Positions 1 to 9,900 are shown, counted from the first letter of the stretch. The stretch: DNA of 35,991 bases from Chitinophagaceae bacterium (GCA_014379965.1 JACMKU010000208.1:1-35991), one strand, 5' to 3'. Numbers and translations are program-made. The notes: generated by a model not told the origin, from the letters alone.

Positions 1-13
1 CAACCTATAGAGC

Positions 14-75
14 TATCCAGTATCCAGTACAGCCTCCCGCCTCCAGTCTCCCGCCTCCATTCTCCCGCCTCCAAA
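14..75. repeat. Heptamer tandem array (CTCCNNN), one arm only
   Basis: Two copies of TATCCAG (14-27) are followed after a 6-bp gap by six back-to-back heptamers at 34-75: CTCCCGC, CTCCAGT, CTCCCGC, CTCCATT, CTCCCGC, CTCCAAA. The array stops 3 bp before the stop codon of the histidine kinase at 79. A complementary arm, as seen at other loci in this window, would lie beyond the left edge, so this may be half of an inverted pair. Confidence 0.8.
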
Positions 76-78
76 ATC

Positions 79-1671
79 CTACCCCCTTCTCTCCATCGGA
101 AACTCCACACAAAATACCGACCCTTCCCCCTCCTTGCTCTCCACCGAAATTTTGCCATGATGGGCCTCTACGATTTCTTTTGCGATATACAGTCCCAGGC
201 CGATTCCCTGCACATTGTGTGAATTCGTAATTCGGTAAAACTGCGTGAAGATGTTGGCTACATGTTCCGCCGATATACCCACGCCGCTGTCCTTAACGCT
301 AATATTAATTTGATCCCCAAGCCGGATTGCACGAACAAATATTGGGCTATCCACAGGAGAGTATTTTATAGCATTAGAGAGAAGATTAACCACCACCTGT
401 GACATCTTTTGATGGTCGATGTTGATCATAACATCTTCTTTCGGACATTCAGCTTCTATCTTTCGCCCAGGGGTCGCGACCGCATCGATGCTCTCTCTTA
501 TAAGACTCTGTACGGTAGACGGCTCGAAGTTCAGGTCAAGTCTGCCCGCCTGTATTTTGGAAATATCCAATAAATCATTGATGATATTCTGTAATCGAAA
601 AATCTGTTTTTCCATTTTCTCGAAGAAACCGGGTGCCAGCTCAGGCCGTTGTTTAGCTAGTTGCAGGTAACCACTTATCGTAGTGATGGGGGTTTTTACC
701 TCGTGGCTGGCAAACCCTATAAATTCATCTTTCTTCAAGTTCAAAGCACTCACCTCCTGGTATACTTGGGCGTTTGTAAGGGCAATTGATGCCTGGATGG
801 CTATTGCATCTACTAAATGTTCATGTTCTTCTTTAAATACACCTGCTTTCGGGTGCCCAAAGAATAGTCCACCGATTACCAGTCCTTTTTTTGAGTACAC
901 CGGCACCGCCAAATAGCTAACTACCGGCAGATGGCCAGCAGGCATACCATGGTAGGGTGAGTTCTTTCCATACTTGGGATCTTTGGTAATGTCGTCAGAT
1001 CTGAAAATACCTTCACCATCGAAAGTTGTCTTAAACACGTCAGTGCTGCGAGGCATAGGAAATTTCTCAAACGCTTCCCGCGGTGCGCCAGATAAGGTAT
1101 AGAGCATATAAGAGTTACCCCGCTCATCAGTCTTGTTATAAAAAAACGCTCCAAATGCAGCCCCACATAATTGCGTCGTGGCATCGGTTACCTTTTGCAA
1201 TACGGAATCAATATCGAGTTCAGATGAAATTGTTTTGCCAACGGAGATGATCATCTCCAGCCGATTGCTGTACTGCATGATCAGCTCTTCCTGCTGCTTT
1301 TGCCTTGTGATATCACGCGCGATTTTGGAAGCCCCCACTGTCGTCCCGTCTGAATCCATGATAGGGGAAACTGTTAGCGATACATTTACCAGGCGTCCAG
1401 TTTTTGTGACCCTTATCGTCTCGTAATGTTCAATCTTGCGTCCCTGTTTTAATCTTGAGATGATCATCTCTTCCTCATGAAGACGATCCTCGGGAATCAA
1501 TATTTGAATATGTTTCCCAAGAACTTCCTGTTCAGTGTAGCCGAATATCAATTCTGCTCCACGATTCCAACTGGTAATTATACTGTTTAAATCTTTACTT
1601 ATTATTGCATCGTCTGAAGAATCAACAATGGCGGCAAGCATGACCGTCCGTTTGGTAATGTCATCCATCAT
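79..1671 (-). CDS. PAS-GAF sensor histidine kinase
   Basis: This is a 530-residue sensor kinase with no signal peptide or membrane segment, so it is probably cytoplasmic. An N-terminal PAS domain (about 10-125) is followed by a GAF domain (about 140-300), a HisKA dimerisation domain with the phospho-acceptor His323 in a SHEVKTP motif, and a HATPase_c domain. The catalytic domain is intact: Asn433 in the N box, DSGVG at 461-465 and GIGLGL at 489-494. It autophosphorylates and passes phosphate to a receiver protein. The lone receiver gene at 1820 is divergently placed and is the obvious candidate partner, although this is inference from position. The stop codon sits just inside a heptamer repeat array. 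The signal sensed by PAS or GAF cannot be told from sequence. Confidence 0.93.
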   Translation of the reverse strand: MMDDITKRTVMLAAIVDSSDDAIISKDLNSIITSWNRGAELIFGYTEQEVLGKHIQILIPEDRLHEEEMIISRLKQGRKIEHYETIRVTKTGRLVNVSLTVSPIMDSDGTTVGASKIARDITRQKQQEELIMQYSNRLEMIISVGKTISSELDIDSVLQKVTDATTQLCGAAFGAFFYNKTDERGNSYMLYTLSGAPREAFEKFPMPRSTDVFKTTFDGEGIFRSDDITKDPKYGKNSPYHGMPAGHLPVVSYLAVPVYSKKGLVIGGLFFGHPKAGVFKEEHEHLVDAIAIQASIALTNAQVYQEVSALNLKKDEFIGFASHEVKTPITTISGYLQLAKQRPELAPGFFEKMEKQIFRLQNIINDLLDISKIQAGRLDLNFEPSTVQSLIRESIDAVATPGRKIEAECPKEDVMINIDHQKMSQVVVNLLSNAIKYSPVDSPIFVRAIRLGDQINISVKDSGVGISAEHVANIFTQFYRITNSHNVQGIGLGLYIAKEIVEAHHGKISVESKEGEGSVFCVEFPMERRG

Positions 1672-1819
1672 AATGGGGGGCGAATATTAATTTAAGGTCG
1701 TGAGGTAAATTCGTGGGGTATGGAATTTTAGGTGCGAAAACCATTCCAAAAACATTAGTTTCTAATGTTGTACAGGCGTTGGCATGAATTTGAATACAAT
1801 AATGTAAATCAAACTATAC

Positions 1820-2182
1820 ATGATCGATGTCCTGATAGTCGACGATGACCCGGATTTACTTGAAATGATATCCCTGGCACTGTCCAATTACAACATGCGC
1901 GTCGACTGCCTCAACGAAGGGAAATCTTTGATCGACTCGGTTTCGAAAAAACGCCCCGACGTCATTTTACTGGATATCTATCTCGGCGACACTGACGGCC
2001 GCGACCTTTGCCAAACTATTAAGTCGTCTAATCAATACAGGGAAATTCCCATCATACTCTATTCAGCAGGGAATATTACTTCTAAATCTATAACAGAATC
2101 ACAGGCAGACGCCTTTTTTACGAAGCCATTTAATATAGACCAATTGGTCGACCGGATAACTACGCTGAAGAATCAATCATAA
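1820..2182 (+). CDS. Single-domain response regulator (receiver only)
   Basis: The 120-residue protein is a complete CheY-like receiver domain with no output domain. The acidic pocket is Asp8 and Asp9, the phospho-acceptor is Asp52 (LLDIY), the switch position is Ser82 and the conserved Lys is Lys102 in a TKPF motif. Receiver-only proteins act through protein contacts or as phosphorelay intermediates. The gene is divergent from the PAS-GAF kinase at 79-1671 across about 150 bp, which suggests a two-component pair under a shared control region. The start ATG follows an A/T-rich leader without a clear Shine-Dalgarno sequence, which is normal for Bacteroidota. Confidence 0.93.
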   Translation: MIDVLIVDDDPDLLEMISLALSNYNMRVDCLNEGKSLIDSVSKKRPDVILLDIYLGDTDGRDLCQTIKSSNQYREIPIILYSAGNITSKSITESQADAFFTKPFNIDQLVDRITTLKNQS

Positions 2183-2186
2183 GGTA

Positions 2187-2218
2187 TTTCACAGGGTAGG
2201 GTGGTGTTAGTATCTTTG
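2187..2218 (+). promoter_or_regulatory. Candidate Bacteroidota-type promoter
   Basis: TTTC at 2187-2190, 20 bp, then TATCTTTG at 2211-2218 fits the Bacteroidota sigma consensus (TTTG, about 19-21 bp, TAnnTTTG). The -7 element matches fully and the -33 element has one mismatch. It would drive the 73-residue gene at 2312 with a leader of about 85 nt. Confidence 0.42.
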
Positions 2219-2311
2219 AACTTGCCATTACCAGACATCTCTTAAACTGCAAATTCACCCGGTCGGGCATGCTTTTGGTATTAGCACAGTCAAAACCTAA
2301 AATATTTATTT

Positions 2312-2533
2312 ATGAAGACAATTACCAACACGTTAGCCAAAGCTGCATTGTTTCTTACTAGCTTATTTATCAGCATGGTAAGCTTTGCACAGGAAAAATC
2401 TGCGAATATAGACGTTGACGTAAACACTAAGGGAGATAATTGGTATGCTCAACCATGGGTATGGATCGTTGGCGGCGCTGTATTCATTTTGCTACTAGTG
2501 GCTTTGTTGAAAAGCAACAGGGCGAAAGAGTAA
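2312..2533 (+). CDS. Small secreted or membrane protein, 73 aa
   Basis: A cleavable signal peptide is likely (Lys2, a hydrophobic stretch at about 9-25, and a SFAQ cleavage context at 24-27). A polar linker with alternating acidic residues follows, then one membrane helix (about 50-66) and a short positively charged tail (KSNRAKE). The mature protein would therefore be a single-pass inner-membrane protein with its short N-terminal part outside. No catalytic motif is visible and the function is unknown. It stands alone between a candidate promoter and a strong terminator, so it is probably a monocistronic and well expressed gene. The initiator ATG is preceded by an A/T-rich leader typical of this phylum. 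Confidence 0.82.
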   Translation: MKTITNTLAKAALFLTSLFISMVSFAQEKSANIDVDVNTKGDNWYAQPWVWIVGGAVFILLLVALLKSNRAKE

Positions 2534-2577
2534 TTTGGGGAAATTTAGCAACATAGTGGTGGTTTATTGGTATAAAG

Positions 2578-2614
2578 AAAAAATGAGGCAGTGATTTTAT
2601 CCTGCCTCATTTTT
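2578..2614. terminator. Bidirectional rho-independent terminator
   Basis: A perfect stem (ATGAGGCAG with CTGCCTCAT, arms 2579-2591 and 2602-2614 including five A:T pairs) encloses a 10-nt loop. It has an A tract on the left and a T tract on the right, so it can work in both directions. It lies between the convergent genes ending at 2533 (+) and 2642 (-). Confidence 0.9.
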
Positions 2615-2641
2615 ATGTGAATATTTATGTAGCCTCTTACC

Positions 2642-3496
2642 TTATTTCTTCAGTTCAACCAGCCATTTCTGTGCGAATGCCCTGGCCGTCTCGGTCACAT
2701 TCTTCCCTGCACGGAAGCCCTGCTTCCACTCCTGGTTCTTGTACTCATAAGCCGACTTGACAAATATTTTCTTACCCTGTTTTTCCACGAGTTCAGCACC
2801 GTAGTCGATATCCTTCGTTGCATCCAGCATGCGCTTGAGTCGGTCAGCAACGAAGTCATTTACATTTTCAGGATAGTTCTTCTCCCACTGCTTCGTTCTT
2901 TCAAAGTGACTTCTTATCTGGTTTTCCTGGTCGTATTTTTCACCCATAGCAATCGCCGAAAAATAGGTATGCTTCGGATCCTGGTAATCCTTCAGGTTTT
3001 TCTTTAGCAAATCGAGTAGCGGCTGAAGACTCTTCGCAATATCTGGCAAATCCTTCATCGTCTTTTCGGAGTCCTTTATGGACTTTTCAGTTTTCGCAAT
3101 CTCATCTTTTTGTATCTGCTCAATGGTACGCAATGTCTTCAGCTCAGGAGCTTCCGGCTTTGCGGAGTTGCGCATATCATCATATTGTTTCCTGAATGCC
3201 GAGCTACCAATGAAGTCCTTGGTGTAAGTAAGCAGATCACGCGCGATCGACCCACGATCATTGACCGCGATGTTCTTCATATTTTTTACGCCGTAATAGT
3301 GCAGGTATCCATTAATGAAACTGTTCTGGATCTTGTCGTCGGCTGATTGCCTGGAGATGCCTAGCATCTTCCATACATCATCCGTCATTCTCTCCTGCGT
3401 CCTGAAGGCAGAGAATAGAAGAACGCTGCCAAGTGCCAACAGCGCGAATAAAGCGACTGCCGCTTTTCTTGAATAGGATTGTAAGGTTATGTTCAT
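2642..3496 (-). CDS. Hypothetical N-terminally anchored protein
   Basis: The 284-residue protein has one N-terminal hydrophobic segment (about 12-30), either a signal anchor or an uncleaved signal peptide. A mostly helical, Lys/Glu/Asp-rich periplasmic portion follows. Residues of roughly 120-175 are strongly charged with heptad-like spacing and could form a coiled coil. There are no Cys residues, no metal-binding cluster and no enzyme motif that I recognise. It looks like a conserved Bacteroidota protein of unknown function. It is divergent from the LytS operon and shares with it a 356-bp gap that contains an octamer inverted repeat. It ends convergently on the terminator at 2578-2614. Confidence 0.8.
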   Translation of the reverse strand: MNITLQSYSRKAAVALFALLALGSVLLFSAFRTQERMTDDVWKMLGISRQSADDKIQNSFINGYLHYYGVKNMKNIAVNDRGSIARDLLTYTKDFIGSSAFRKQYDDMRNSAKPEAPELKTLRTIEQIQKDEIAKTEKSIKDSEKTMKDLPDIAKSLQPLLDLLKKNLKDYQDPKHTYFSAIAMGEKYDQENQIRSHFERTKQWEKNYPENVNDFVADRLKRMLDATKDIDYGAELVEKQGKKIFVKSAYEYKNQEWKQGFRAGKNVTETARAFAQKWLVELKK

Positions 3497-3620
3497 GATA
3501 ATAAGTTTGTGCCCGGTGTGCAGGCTGGTTTTGATTTATACGTAAAGGTGGATGTGAAAGGGAGCGAAGACAAGAAGGTAAAGGATGACTTGGCGAAAAG
3601 GTGGAGTGAATCGTAGAAAT

Positions 3621-3730
3621 AGTCCGAAAGTCCGAAAGTCCGGAAGTCCGAAAGACCACCCTGGATTTCGATCGTTCACTTGAACATTCGATTTTTGGGC
3701 AGGTCTTTCGGCCTTCCGGACTTTCCGACT
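3621..3730. repeat. Inverted octamer arrays (AGTCCGAA)
   Basis: The left arm has four tandem copies of AGTCCGAA (third copy AGTCCGGA) from 3621. Positions 3629-3657 pair with 3702-3730 with two mismatches in 29 bp, around a 44-nt loop. It lies in the 356-bp gap between the divergent genes starting at 3496 (-) and 3853 (+). Apart from this repeat I see nothing that looks coding in the gap. Confidence 0.85.
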
Positions 3731-3852
3731 TGCATACCACTTTCTGGCCATACAATTCAAACACTATTTTCAACAATTCATGACAGGATTCTGGCAGTCA
3801 ACGCCCGCGTGCCTCAAATACTTAGGCAAAAGATGGTAATTTGCTAAAGACG

Positions 3853-4911
3853 ATGTTAAAACTTCCACGTTATACCACCCGTGACCTGGCCATTATGCTG
3901 TGGACGATGATTCCGTTCTCTATCTTATTGAATGTCATCATCTTTGGTTCGGATATGTTCTCATCGATCAGGGTGCCGATCATCGCCCTTCCCGGTACAT
4001 TCCTCTTCATGGCGGGCAGTTTCATCCTATATGGACACATTGCCGTTGCCTTCCGGCAGCGCCTGCCAGGCGACGGAAACTTCCTCCAGCGTACCATCAT
4101 GATGATCCTGCTTTTCCTCACCATTTCGGCTTTATTGATCTTCCTTCTTTATAAGATCTACCATCTCATCGGCCTCGTCGGTGATACGAGGGATGAGAAC
4201 AACTTCACCTGGGCCTATATCGTGACAGGCATCCTCAATATATTTCTCACCTTCCTCAACGAGGGTATATATCGTTTCGAGAACTGGAAGTCGAACCTCA
4301 AGGAAACAGAGGAACTAAAGATGGCCTATAAGCAAAGCCAGCTCATAGGATTGAAAAGCCAGGTGAACCCGCATTTCCTTTTTAATAGCCTGAACTCTCT
4401 ATCCGGCCTCATCCAGGAGGATACAGAACAAGCCGAGAAGTTTTTGGACGAGATGAGCAAAGTGTATAGGTACATGCTTCGCAATGACGAAGATCCGCTG
4501 GTGAAACTCACAACTGAGATCCAATTCATCACGTCCTATTTCTCTTTATTGAAAGCAAGGTATGGTAGTGCGGTTGACCTCGTGCTTGATGTCACGGAAC
4601 AGGATAAAGAAAAGAGTCTCCCACCGCTCAGCTTGCAGGTAGTTGTGGAAAATGCATTGTATCAAAACAAGACGAGCAAGCAATCACCGCTGCAGATCAC
4701 TATTGCTTCAACTGGCGACAACAAGATTGTTATCAAGAATAATGTACAAAGGAAAATATTGACGGAGACCGGCGACCAGGAGACTGGGCTCGACAACCTC
4801 ATAAAGAAGTATCAGCTGATGAGTGATAAACCGGTGGAGATATTCGACAGCGGCACGGAGCGGAGAATCATTTTGCCATTGATTAGCCGTAAAGAGGAGG
4901 TCGTCGCATGA
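3853..4911 (+). CDS. LytS-like sensor histidine kinase 1 (His_kinase family)
   Basis: I chose the ATG at 3853 over an in-frame TTG 12 bp upstream, giving 352 residues. Four hydrophobic segments lie in the first 145 residues, followed by a short coiled linker and the compact His_kinase/HATPase unit of the LytS/YehU type. The phospho-acceptor is His174 in NPHFLFN. The N box reads ENALYQN (266-272), whereas relatives and the next gene have ENAVKHN. The acidic and asparagine positions are kept, but the Lys-His pair is replaced by Tyr-Gln. The late glycine motif (ETGLDNL) is kept. The gene overlaps the next kinase by 4 bp (ATGA), so the two are translationally coupled. The altered N box may lower its own activity and make it a partner subunit. 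Confidence 0.88.
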   Translation: MLKLPRYTTRDLAIMLWTMIPFSILLNVIIFGSDMFSSIRVPIIALPGTFLFMAGSFILYGHIAVAFRQRLPGDGNFLQRTIMMILLFLTISALLIFLLYKIYHLIGLVGDTRDENNFTWAYIVTGILNIFLTFLNEGIYRFENWKSNLKETEELKMAYKQSQLIGLKSQVNPHFLFNSLNSLSGLIQEDTEQAEKFLDEMSKVYRYMLRNDEDPLVKLTTEIQFITSYFSLLKARYGSAVDLVLDVTEQDKEKSLPPLSLQVVVENALYQNKTSKQSPLQITIASTGDNKIVIKNNVQRKILTETGDQETGLDNLIKKYQLMSDKPVEIFDSGTERRIILPLISRKEEVVA

Positions 4912-5996
4912 TAAAACTCGAGAAATCCACACGTATTGAATGGTATTCGTTCCTGGCGTCGATGCCCTTGATCGACCTCGGCCTCAATCATATTCTCTAT
5001 GGTAATCGATTATTTACGGACTACCGCATATGGCTGGTATCATTTCCTTTGATATGGATAGCGGGAGTGTTTACCTGGTACGCACATGTTCTTTATAGTC
5101 ACAACGCCCAGCGGCGCTTCCCGGAGATCAGCCAGAGTACTCGTCGCATCATCCTGAAGTGCATGGTAAACATCTTTGTGATGACGCCGGCGATACTCCT
5201 CGTCTTTATCTTGTATGATCGAATGAGCATCCTCGGTTACAGGCTCACAACCGACGACTTATTGAAAGGGTTGCTGGTTGGATTCGCGGTGAACCTAGTG
5301 TTCTCCACACTGTGGGAGGCACTCTACATCATGGAAAAACATAAAGAGAGCCTTGGTGAGAAGGAACTCCTCTCGCAGATGTCGCTCCAGCAGGAATTCG
5401 ATGTGCTTAAAAGCCAGGTAAATCCACATTTTCTTTTCAATTGTTTCAATACGCTTTCATCGCTTATCGCCGAGGATCCAAAAAAGGCAGAAGTGTTTCT
5501 CGATGAGTTGAGCAAAGTATATCGCTACCTGCTTCGCAACAACGAGGCAGGACTCTCCACCCTCGAGAACGAAATGAAATTCATTGAGTCCTATTTCCGC
5601 CTCCTTAAGACGAGACATGGCGAAGCGGTACAGTTCCAGGTGGAGTCGGACAAGCGTTATGACAATTATCTCCTGCCTTCGTTAAGTCTTCAATTGCTGG
5701 TGGAGAACGCAGTGAAGCATAATGTGCTTTCGAAGAATAAGCCCTTGATGATCGACATCTTTACAACTGCTGGGAATAAGCTCATTGTAAACAATAACCT
5801 TCAGCGCCGGACCATCAAGGGGCCGTCAAATAAAATAGGACTCGACAACATCAAGACGAAATACCAGATCCTTGGGCAGAATGGATTTCATGTCATGGAA
5901 GACGCGAAGAATTTTACGGTCGTGTTACCCTTAATCTGGGATAATAACATCGAGAAAAGATGGACCGCGGCCCAGTCATCAAAAACAAATAGCTAA
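4908..5996 (+). CDS. LytS-like sensor histidine kinase 2 (His_kinase family)
   Basis: This 362-residue paralogue of the preceding gene has four N-terminal membrane segments (to about 140), a linker and the His_kinase unit. The phospho-acceptor is His174 in NPHFLFN, the N box is a standard ENAVKHN (266-272), and the ATP-lid glycine motif KIGLDNI is present at 309-315. It should autophosphorylate and signal to the LytTR regulator 22 bp downstream. The start codon overlaps the stop of the upstream kinase (ATGA), so the two proteins are probably made in similar amounts and may heterodimerise. The small membrane sensor region without a large periplasmic loop is typical of LytS-type kinases in Bacteroidota. 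The stimulus is unknown. Confidence 0.92.
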   Translation: MIKLEKSTRIEWYSFLASMPLIDLGLNHILYGNRLFTDYRIWLVSFPLIWIAGVFTWYAHVLYSHNAQRRFPEISQSTRRIILKCMVNIFVMTPAILLVFILYDRMSILGYRLTTDDLLKGLLVGFAVNLVFSTLWEALYIMEKHKESLGEKELLSQMSLQQEFDVLKSQVNPHFLFNCFNTLSSLIAEDPKKAEVFLDELSKVYRYLLRNNEAGLSTLENEMKFIESYFRLLKTRHGEAVQFQVESDKRYDNYLLPSLSLQLLVENAVKHNVLSKNKPLMIDIFTTAGNKLIVNNNLQRRTIKGPSNKIGLDNIKTKYQILGQNGFHVMEDAKNFTVVLPLIWDNNIEKRWTAAQSSKTNS

Positions 5997-6018
5997 CTTA
6001 ACCTCTAAATAACAGTTT

Positions 6019-6798
6019 ATGAAAATCTTAATTGTTGAAGACGAAGAATTGGCGGTAAAGAAAATCAGGAAGACACTGGCAGGCGTAGAGCCCGATGCAG
6101 AGGTGGTTGCCGTTACGGACAGCATCCTTTCTACTGTCAACTGGCTGGAAGAAAACCAGGCGCCCGATCTGATCCTGATGGATATTGAACTTTCCGATGG
6201 ACAGAGCTTCGAGATCTTCAATCAGACAACAATTAAGAGTCCTGTAATTTTCACTACCTCATACGATGAGTATGCTCTTAAGGCTTTCAAGGTAAATAGC
6301 ATCGACTATTTGCTTAAGCCTATACAGAAAGAAGACCTGGAGGCTGCACTGCAAAAACTCAAGCAGATGAAGGACCTCTACAAGACCGATGAGCCGAAGA
6401 CTGACGTCACCATTGACAACTTGGTGAAAGAACTGCAGCAAAAGTTACAGCCAAAGGAATTTCGCAAGCGCTTCCTCGTAAAGCATGCGCAGAAGTTAGT
6501 GTCAATCGAAGTAGACGACATAGCTTATTTCTTTAGCGATGGCAGACTCAACTTTTTCAAGACCCTAGACAATAAGAAATTCGTCGTCGATTACACCATG
6601 GACGAACTAGAAGACATGCTCGATCCTGACAAGTATTTCCGCATCAGCCGTTCATTCTATATTTCCGTCAATAGCGTCGACCAGATTCATGACTATTTCG
6701 GAAATCGGCTCATGCTGCATCTCAAACCCGCCGTCGACAAAGAATCAATCGTGAGTAGGGAGAAGGTGACGGATTTTAAGAAGTGGATGGGAAAGTAG
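6019..6798 (+). CDS. LytTR-family response regulator
   Basis: The 259-residue protein has an N-terminal receiver domain (1 to about 115) with the acidic pair Glu7/Asp8, phospho-acceptor Asp55 (LMDIEL), Thr80 and Lys100 (LLKP). A linker follows, then a C-terminal LytTR DNA-binding domain (about 155-257) with the usual FRISRSFYISV core. It is the output protein of the upstream LytS pair and the third gene of that operon (22-bp spacing). LytTR proteins bind direct-repeat promoter sites as dimers. The target genes cannot be read from this window. The operon ends just before a 35-bp perfect inverted repeat at 6829. Confidence 0.95.
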   Translation: MKILIVEDEELAVKKIRKTLAGVEPDAEVVAVTDSILSTVNWLEENQAPDLILMDIELSDGQSFEIFNQTTIKSPVIFTTSYDEYALKAFKVNSIDYLLKPIQKEDLEAALQKLKQMKDLYKTDEPKTDVTIDNLVKELQQKLQPKEFRKRFLVKHAQKLVSIEVDDIAYFFSDGRLNFFKTLDNKKFVVDYTMDELEDMLDPDKYFRISRSFYISVNSVDQIHDYFGNRLMLHLKPAVDKESIVSREKVTDFKKWMGK

Positions 6799-6828
6799 CG
6801 CTTGCTTAGCGGTCAGACATTCAATAGG

Positions 6829-6974
6829 GTTTAACGTTTAAGGGTTTAACGTTTAACGTTCTTACGGCAGAAAGAGCGTTTTCTAAACCGTGTTTTCCAG
6901 ATTTTGGAATTTTCATATCATTAGGACAGCCTCGAATGAAAGAACGTTAAACGTTAAACCCTTAAACGTTAAAC
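6829..6974. repeat. Perfect 35-bp inverted repeat built from TTTAACG heptamers
   Basis: Positions 6829-6863 and 6940-6974 are exact reverse complements around a 76-nt spacer. Each arm is a tandem array of TTTAACG/TTTAAGGG units. It lies between convergent genes, 30 bp after the LytTR stop and 4 bp before the stop codon of the Y_Y_Y sensor. There is no U tract beside the arms, so it does not look like a standard intrinsic terminator. Confidence 0.93.
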
Positions 6975-6978
6975 GTTT

Positions 6979-9900
6979 TCAGCTCACGGGCACCAACAAA
7001 ATAATCGCCACCCCTCTTTTATCATACTGCACATCCAAGTCGGCGCTGATGAAGGCTGCACGATTGTTCATCTCTTTGATCGCAAGTTCGGTCTCTGTTA
7101 CATTTTTATCCAGCGTCGCCGTGGCGTCCTGGAGTTTCATTGACAGCCTGTTCTTGAAAAGATCCACATGAATCAATGTTTCCTTACCTCCCGAGTATTG
7201 CACGATCATTCCCAGTGCTTCCTTGAAGATGATGAATACCTCGTGTCGCGTCTTCATGTCAAGCCGCAATGTTCGTACCTTCTTATCCAACGCCAGTTCG
7301 ATACTGGCGCCAAATCTCTTCTTTAGCGAATCCGCGAATTCCATCATGCGCAACAGGGATCTCTCCATACTGTCGTTGCGAGGGTCGATGCTCCAGAGGA
7401 TGTCGTCCATCGCAGTGATCATGTTGTGACTCTTCATACTGATCTGGTCGATGTATTCTTTCGAACGCGCGACATCCTTATCTGCCTTTATTCTCGCCAT
7501 TTCGCTAAGGAGGTTGATATTACTAAGTGTCGTGTTTACCTGCTCGTGAAGATTTCCCGCGATCTCGCTTCGGACGTTTTGAACCTCTATCAGCTTATTT
7601 ACGCGCTGTTTGTCGAGCCAGTAGATTATAGCGGCCACTACTAATGCTAGCAGACAGAAGAACCACCACGTCTTCCAGAATGGGGGATTGACCTTTATCT
7701 GAAGTTTCGTGATAGTCTTAGAAGACTTGCCCTCGGCATCTTCACTCTTCACATAGAAAGTATAGTTGCCTGGCGGAAGATGGGAGTACACCGCCTGGTT
7801 GGTATTGTCAGCATTCAGCCAATCCTTATCAAGGCCCTCGAGCTTGTATTTGAGAATGTAGGTCCCATTATAATTCAATCCTGAGAATTCAATGGTAATG
7901 GAATTATCATCTGGCCCCAATAAGATCGATTGCCTTTTCAAGAGTGAGTCCATCCGCAACGGCCGGCTCATCAACTTGAACCCAGTAATCGTAACCTCCG
8001 GCGCCGGATCATTAATATGCACCTCAAGGGGGTCGAAATGCACCATCTGGTTGTCTGCCCCGAAGAGGATCCTTCCATCGGGGAGTTTGTATGAAGCGGC
8101 TACCGTGAAGTGGTCATTCGCGATGCCATCAATCCTGTCAAAGTGAATGAAGATCTCATTTTTGGGATTCACTCGAAAAATACCACTCGTCATCGACACC
8201 CACAGATACCCCTGGCTATCTTTCTCCATCGCAGCAATGGTTCCGGGAATTGATTGAGGAAGTGAAATGGTTCGGGTAACAACTTGTTTGTCCCGGTGAA
8301 ATATATGCAGTCCATTAGCTGCGATGGCGAGCGTCGAGTCATCGTATTCCAAAACAGACGCTACACCATCCGACAACAACCTTCTTTCTGGCGCTTCCTT
8401 CGTGCCGAGATGAAGGATCACTCTGTCATTCGTTGGATCTATCACGTAGAGTCCAATACTGCTGGTACAGACCCACAAGTATCCTTTGCCATCGACAAAT
8501 AACTTTATTATCTGCGTTAAAGGAATATCCTTGAAATTTTCGAGACCATCTTCAAATCGCTTTAGACCTTTCTTTTTTGTCCATTTATAAAGCCCGATAC
8601 TCTGTGTGCCAATCCACACGTTTCCTTCATTATCCTCCGCGATCTGGCGCACCGTTCGGTTCTGCAACACTGAAGGGTTATAAAATGTCGCTTCGCGCCT
8701 CGATTGGTCCAGTCTGAATATGCCTGGTTGCGCACCAATCCAAATTGTATTGTTGTCCTTCGACGCAAACATACTCCACATCGACGGTGTGGCCTTTTCA
8801 TTGAACCCTCGGATGTTCAATGGGAGCATATTGAAGTTCATATCGAGATGATAAATTCCATCACCCCAGGCACCCGCCAGGAGAGTGCCCTCCCGAGTAC
8901 GAACGAAGGACATCATGCTTCCTTCACCAAGATTCCCATTGACACGATTAATATGCCGTACGTTGGTAAAGAACTGTTCGGATGGTGTAAAGCGGTACAG
9001 GCCATTATTGCCCGTAGCAACCCAAATGTTTTGCTCCCTGTCTTCGTAGAGGTCGGAAATTCGGTTGTAAGCGATGCTTTGTTCGTTCTCATACCCATTA
9101 TGAACCAGTTCAAATTGCTTCTCATTTTCCAGGAATTTTCCAAAGACACCCAGGCCACCGATCCATATCGATCCATCTTTCTGGTTGAGCATCGGTCCGA
9201 GTTCGTGATAACCTTTAATATTGGGAAGTAGGCTGAACTGTCTTAGGACGAATTTCTTCTTAGGAAAACTATATGCATACATCGTCGGCGCTCCATTCTC
9301 CCAAGTAGCGAACCACAGTCGTTTCTGATCATCCATCTTCGCGATAGCCGTTCCGGTGAGTGATCCGAGTTGTTCTATCAAGTCTTCCTTTTCTACGTTA
9401 TGCCCATGATAACTCAGATTCTTAGTGGCGCGGTTGTATACTGCCATTCCGCGTTGCGTTCCAACCCAGTATTTCTGTGTACCCGGTTCCTGTAGCAAAC
9501 CGACAATTCCCCAGTCGCGGGGAAACGTTATGAAATTATGCGCCGGAGAAAATTCGTTCTTCTGTTCGTTGTAGGTCAGCAGTTCAAGATTGGCGATCAC
9601 GATAAAGACATTGCCATACTCGTCTTGCACGAATCCCTTAGCTGCCTTCGTCCACACCTCCTGTGATGGACGCATGGGAACCTCGCGGAACGTAAAGCTC
9701 TTGGTGTCGAAGATACCGACCTTGTCACCTCCCGCCTGTATCCACATGTTCTTCTTCTTGTCGATCATTATTTCTGATACGAAGTTCGCGGGGATTGAAG
9801 TCGGATCATTCTTTCGATTTCTGAATGTCTTGAACCTAACTCCATCGAAGCGCTGCAACCCGTTGGTGCTGCCGATCCATAAATAACCTTCATCATCCTG

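Noticed and set aside
3378..3776. A 132-codon minus-strand frame across the gap before the LytS operon
   Set aside because: It overlaps the signal region of the hypothetical protein in another frame and is largely made of translated octamer repeats.
6829..6974. The inverted repeat as a terminal inverted repeat of a mobile element (MITE)
   Set aside because: No target-site duplication is evident, the arms are internally tandem, and most other loci have different arm sequences, unlike copies of a single MITE.
8704..9231. A 175-codon plus-strand reading frame
   Set aside because: It is antisense to the propeller region of the other Y_Y_Y sensor, whose family motifs are clear on the minus strand.
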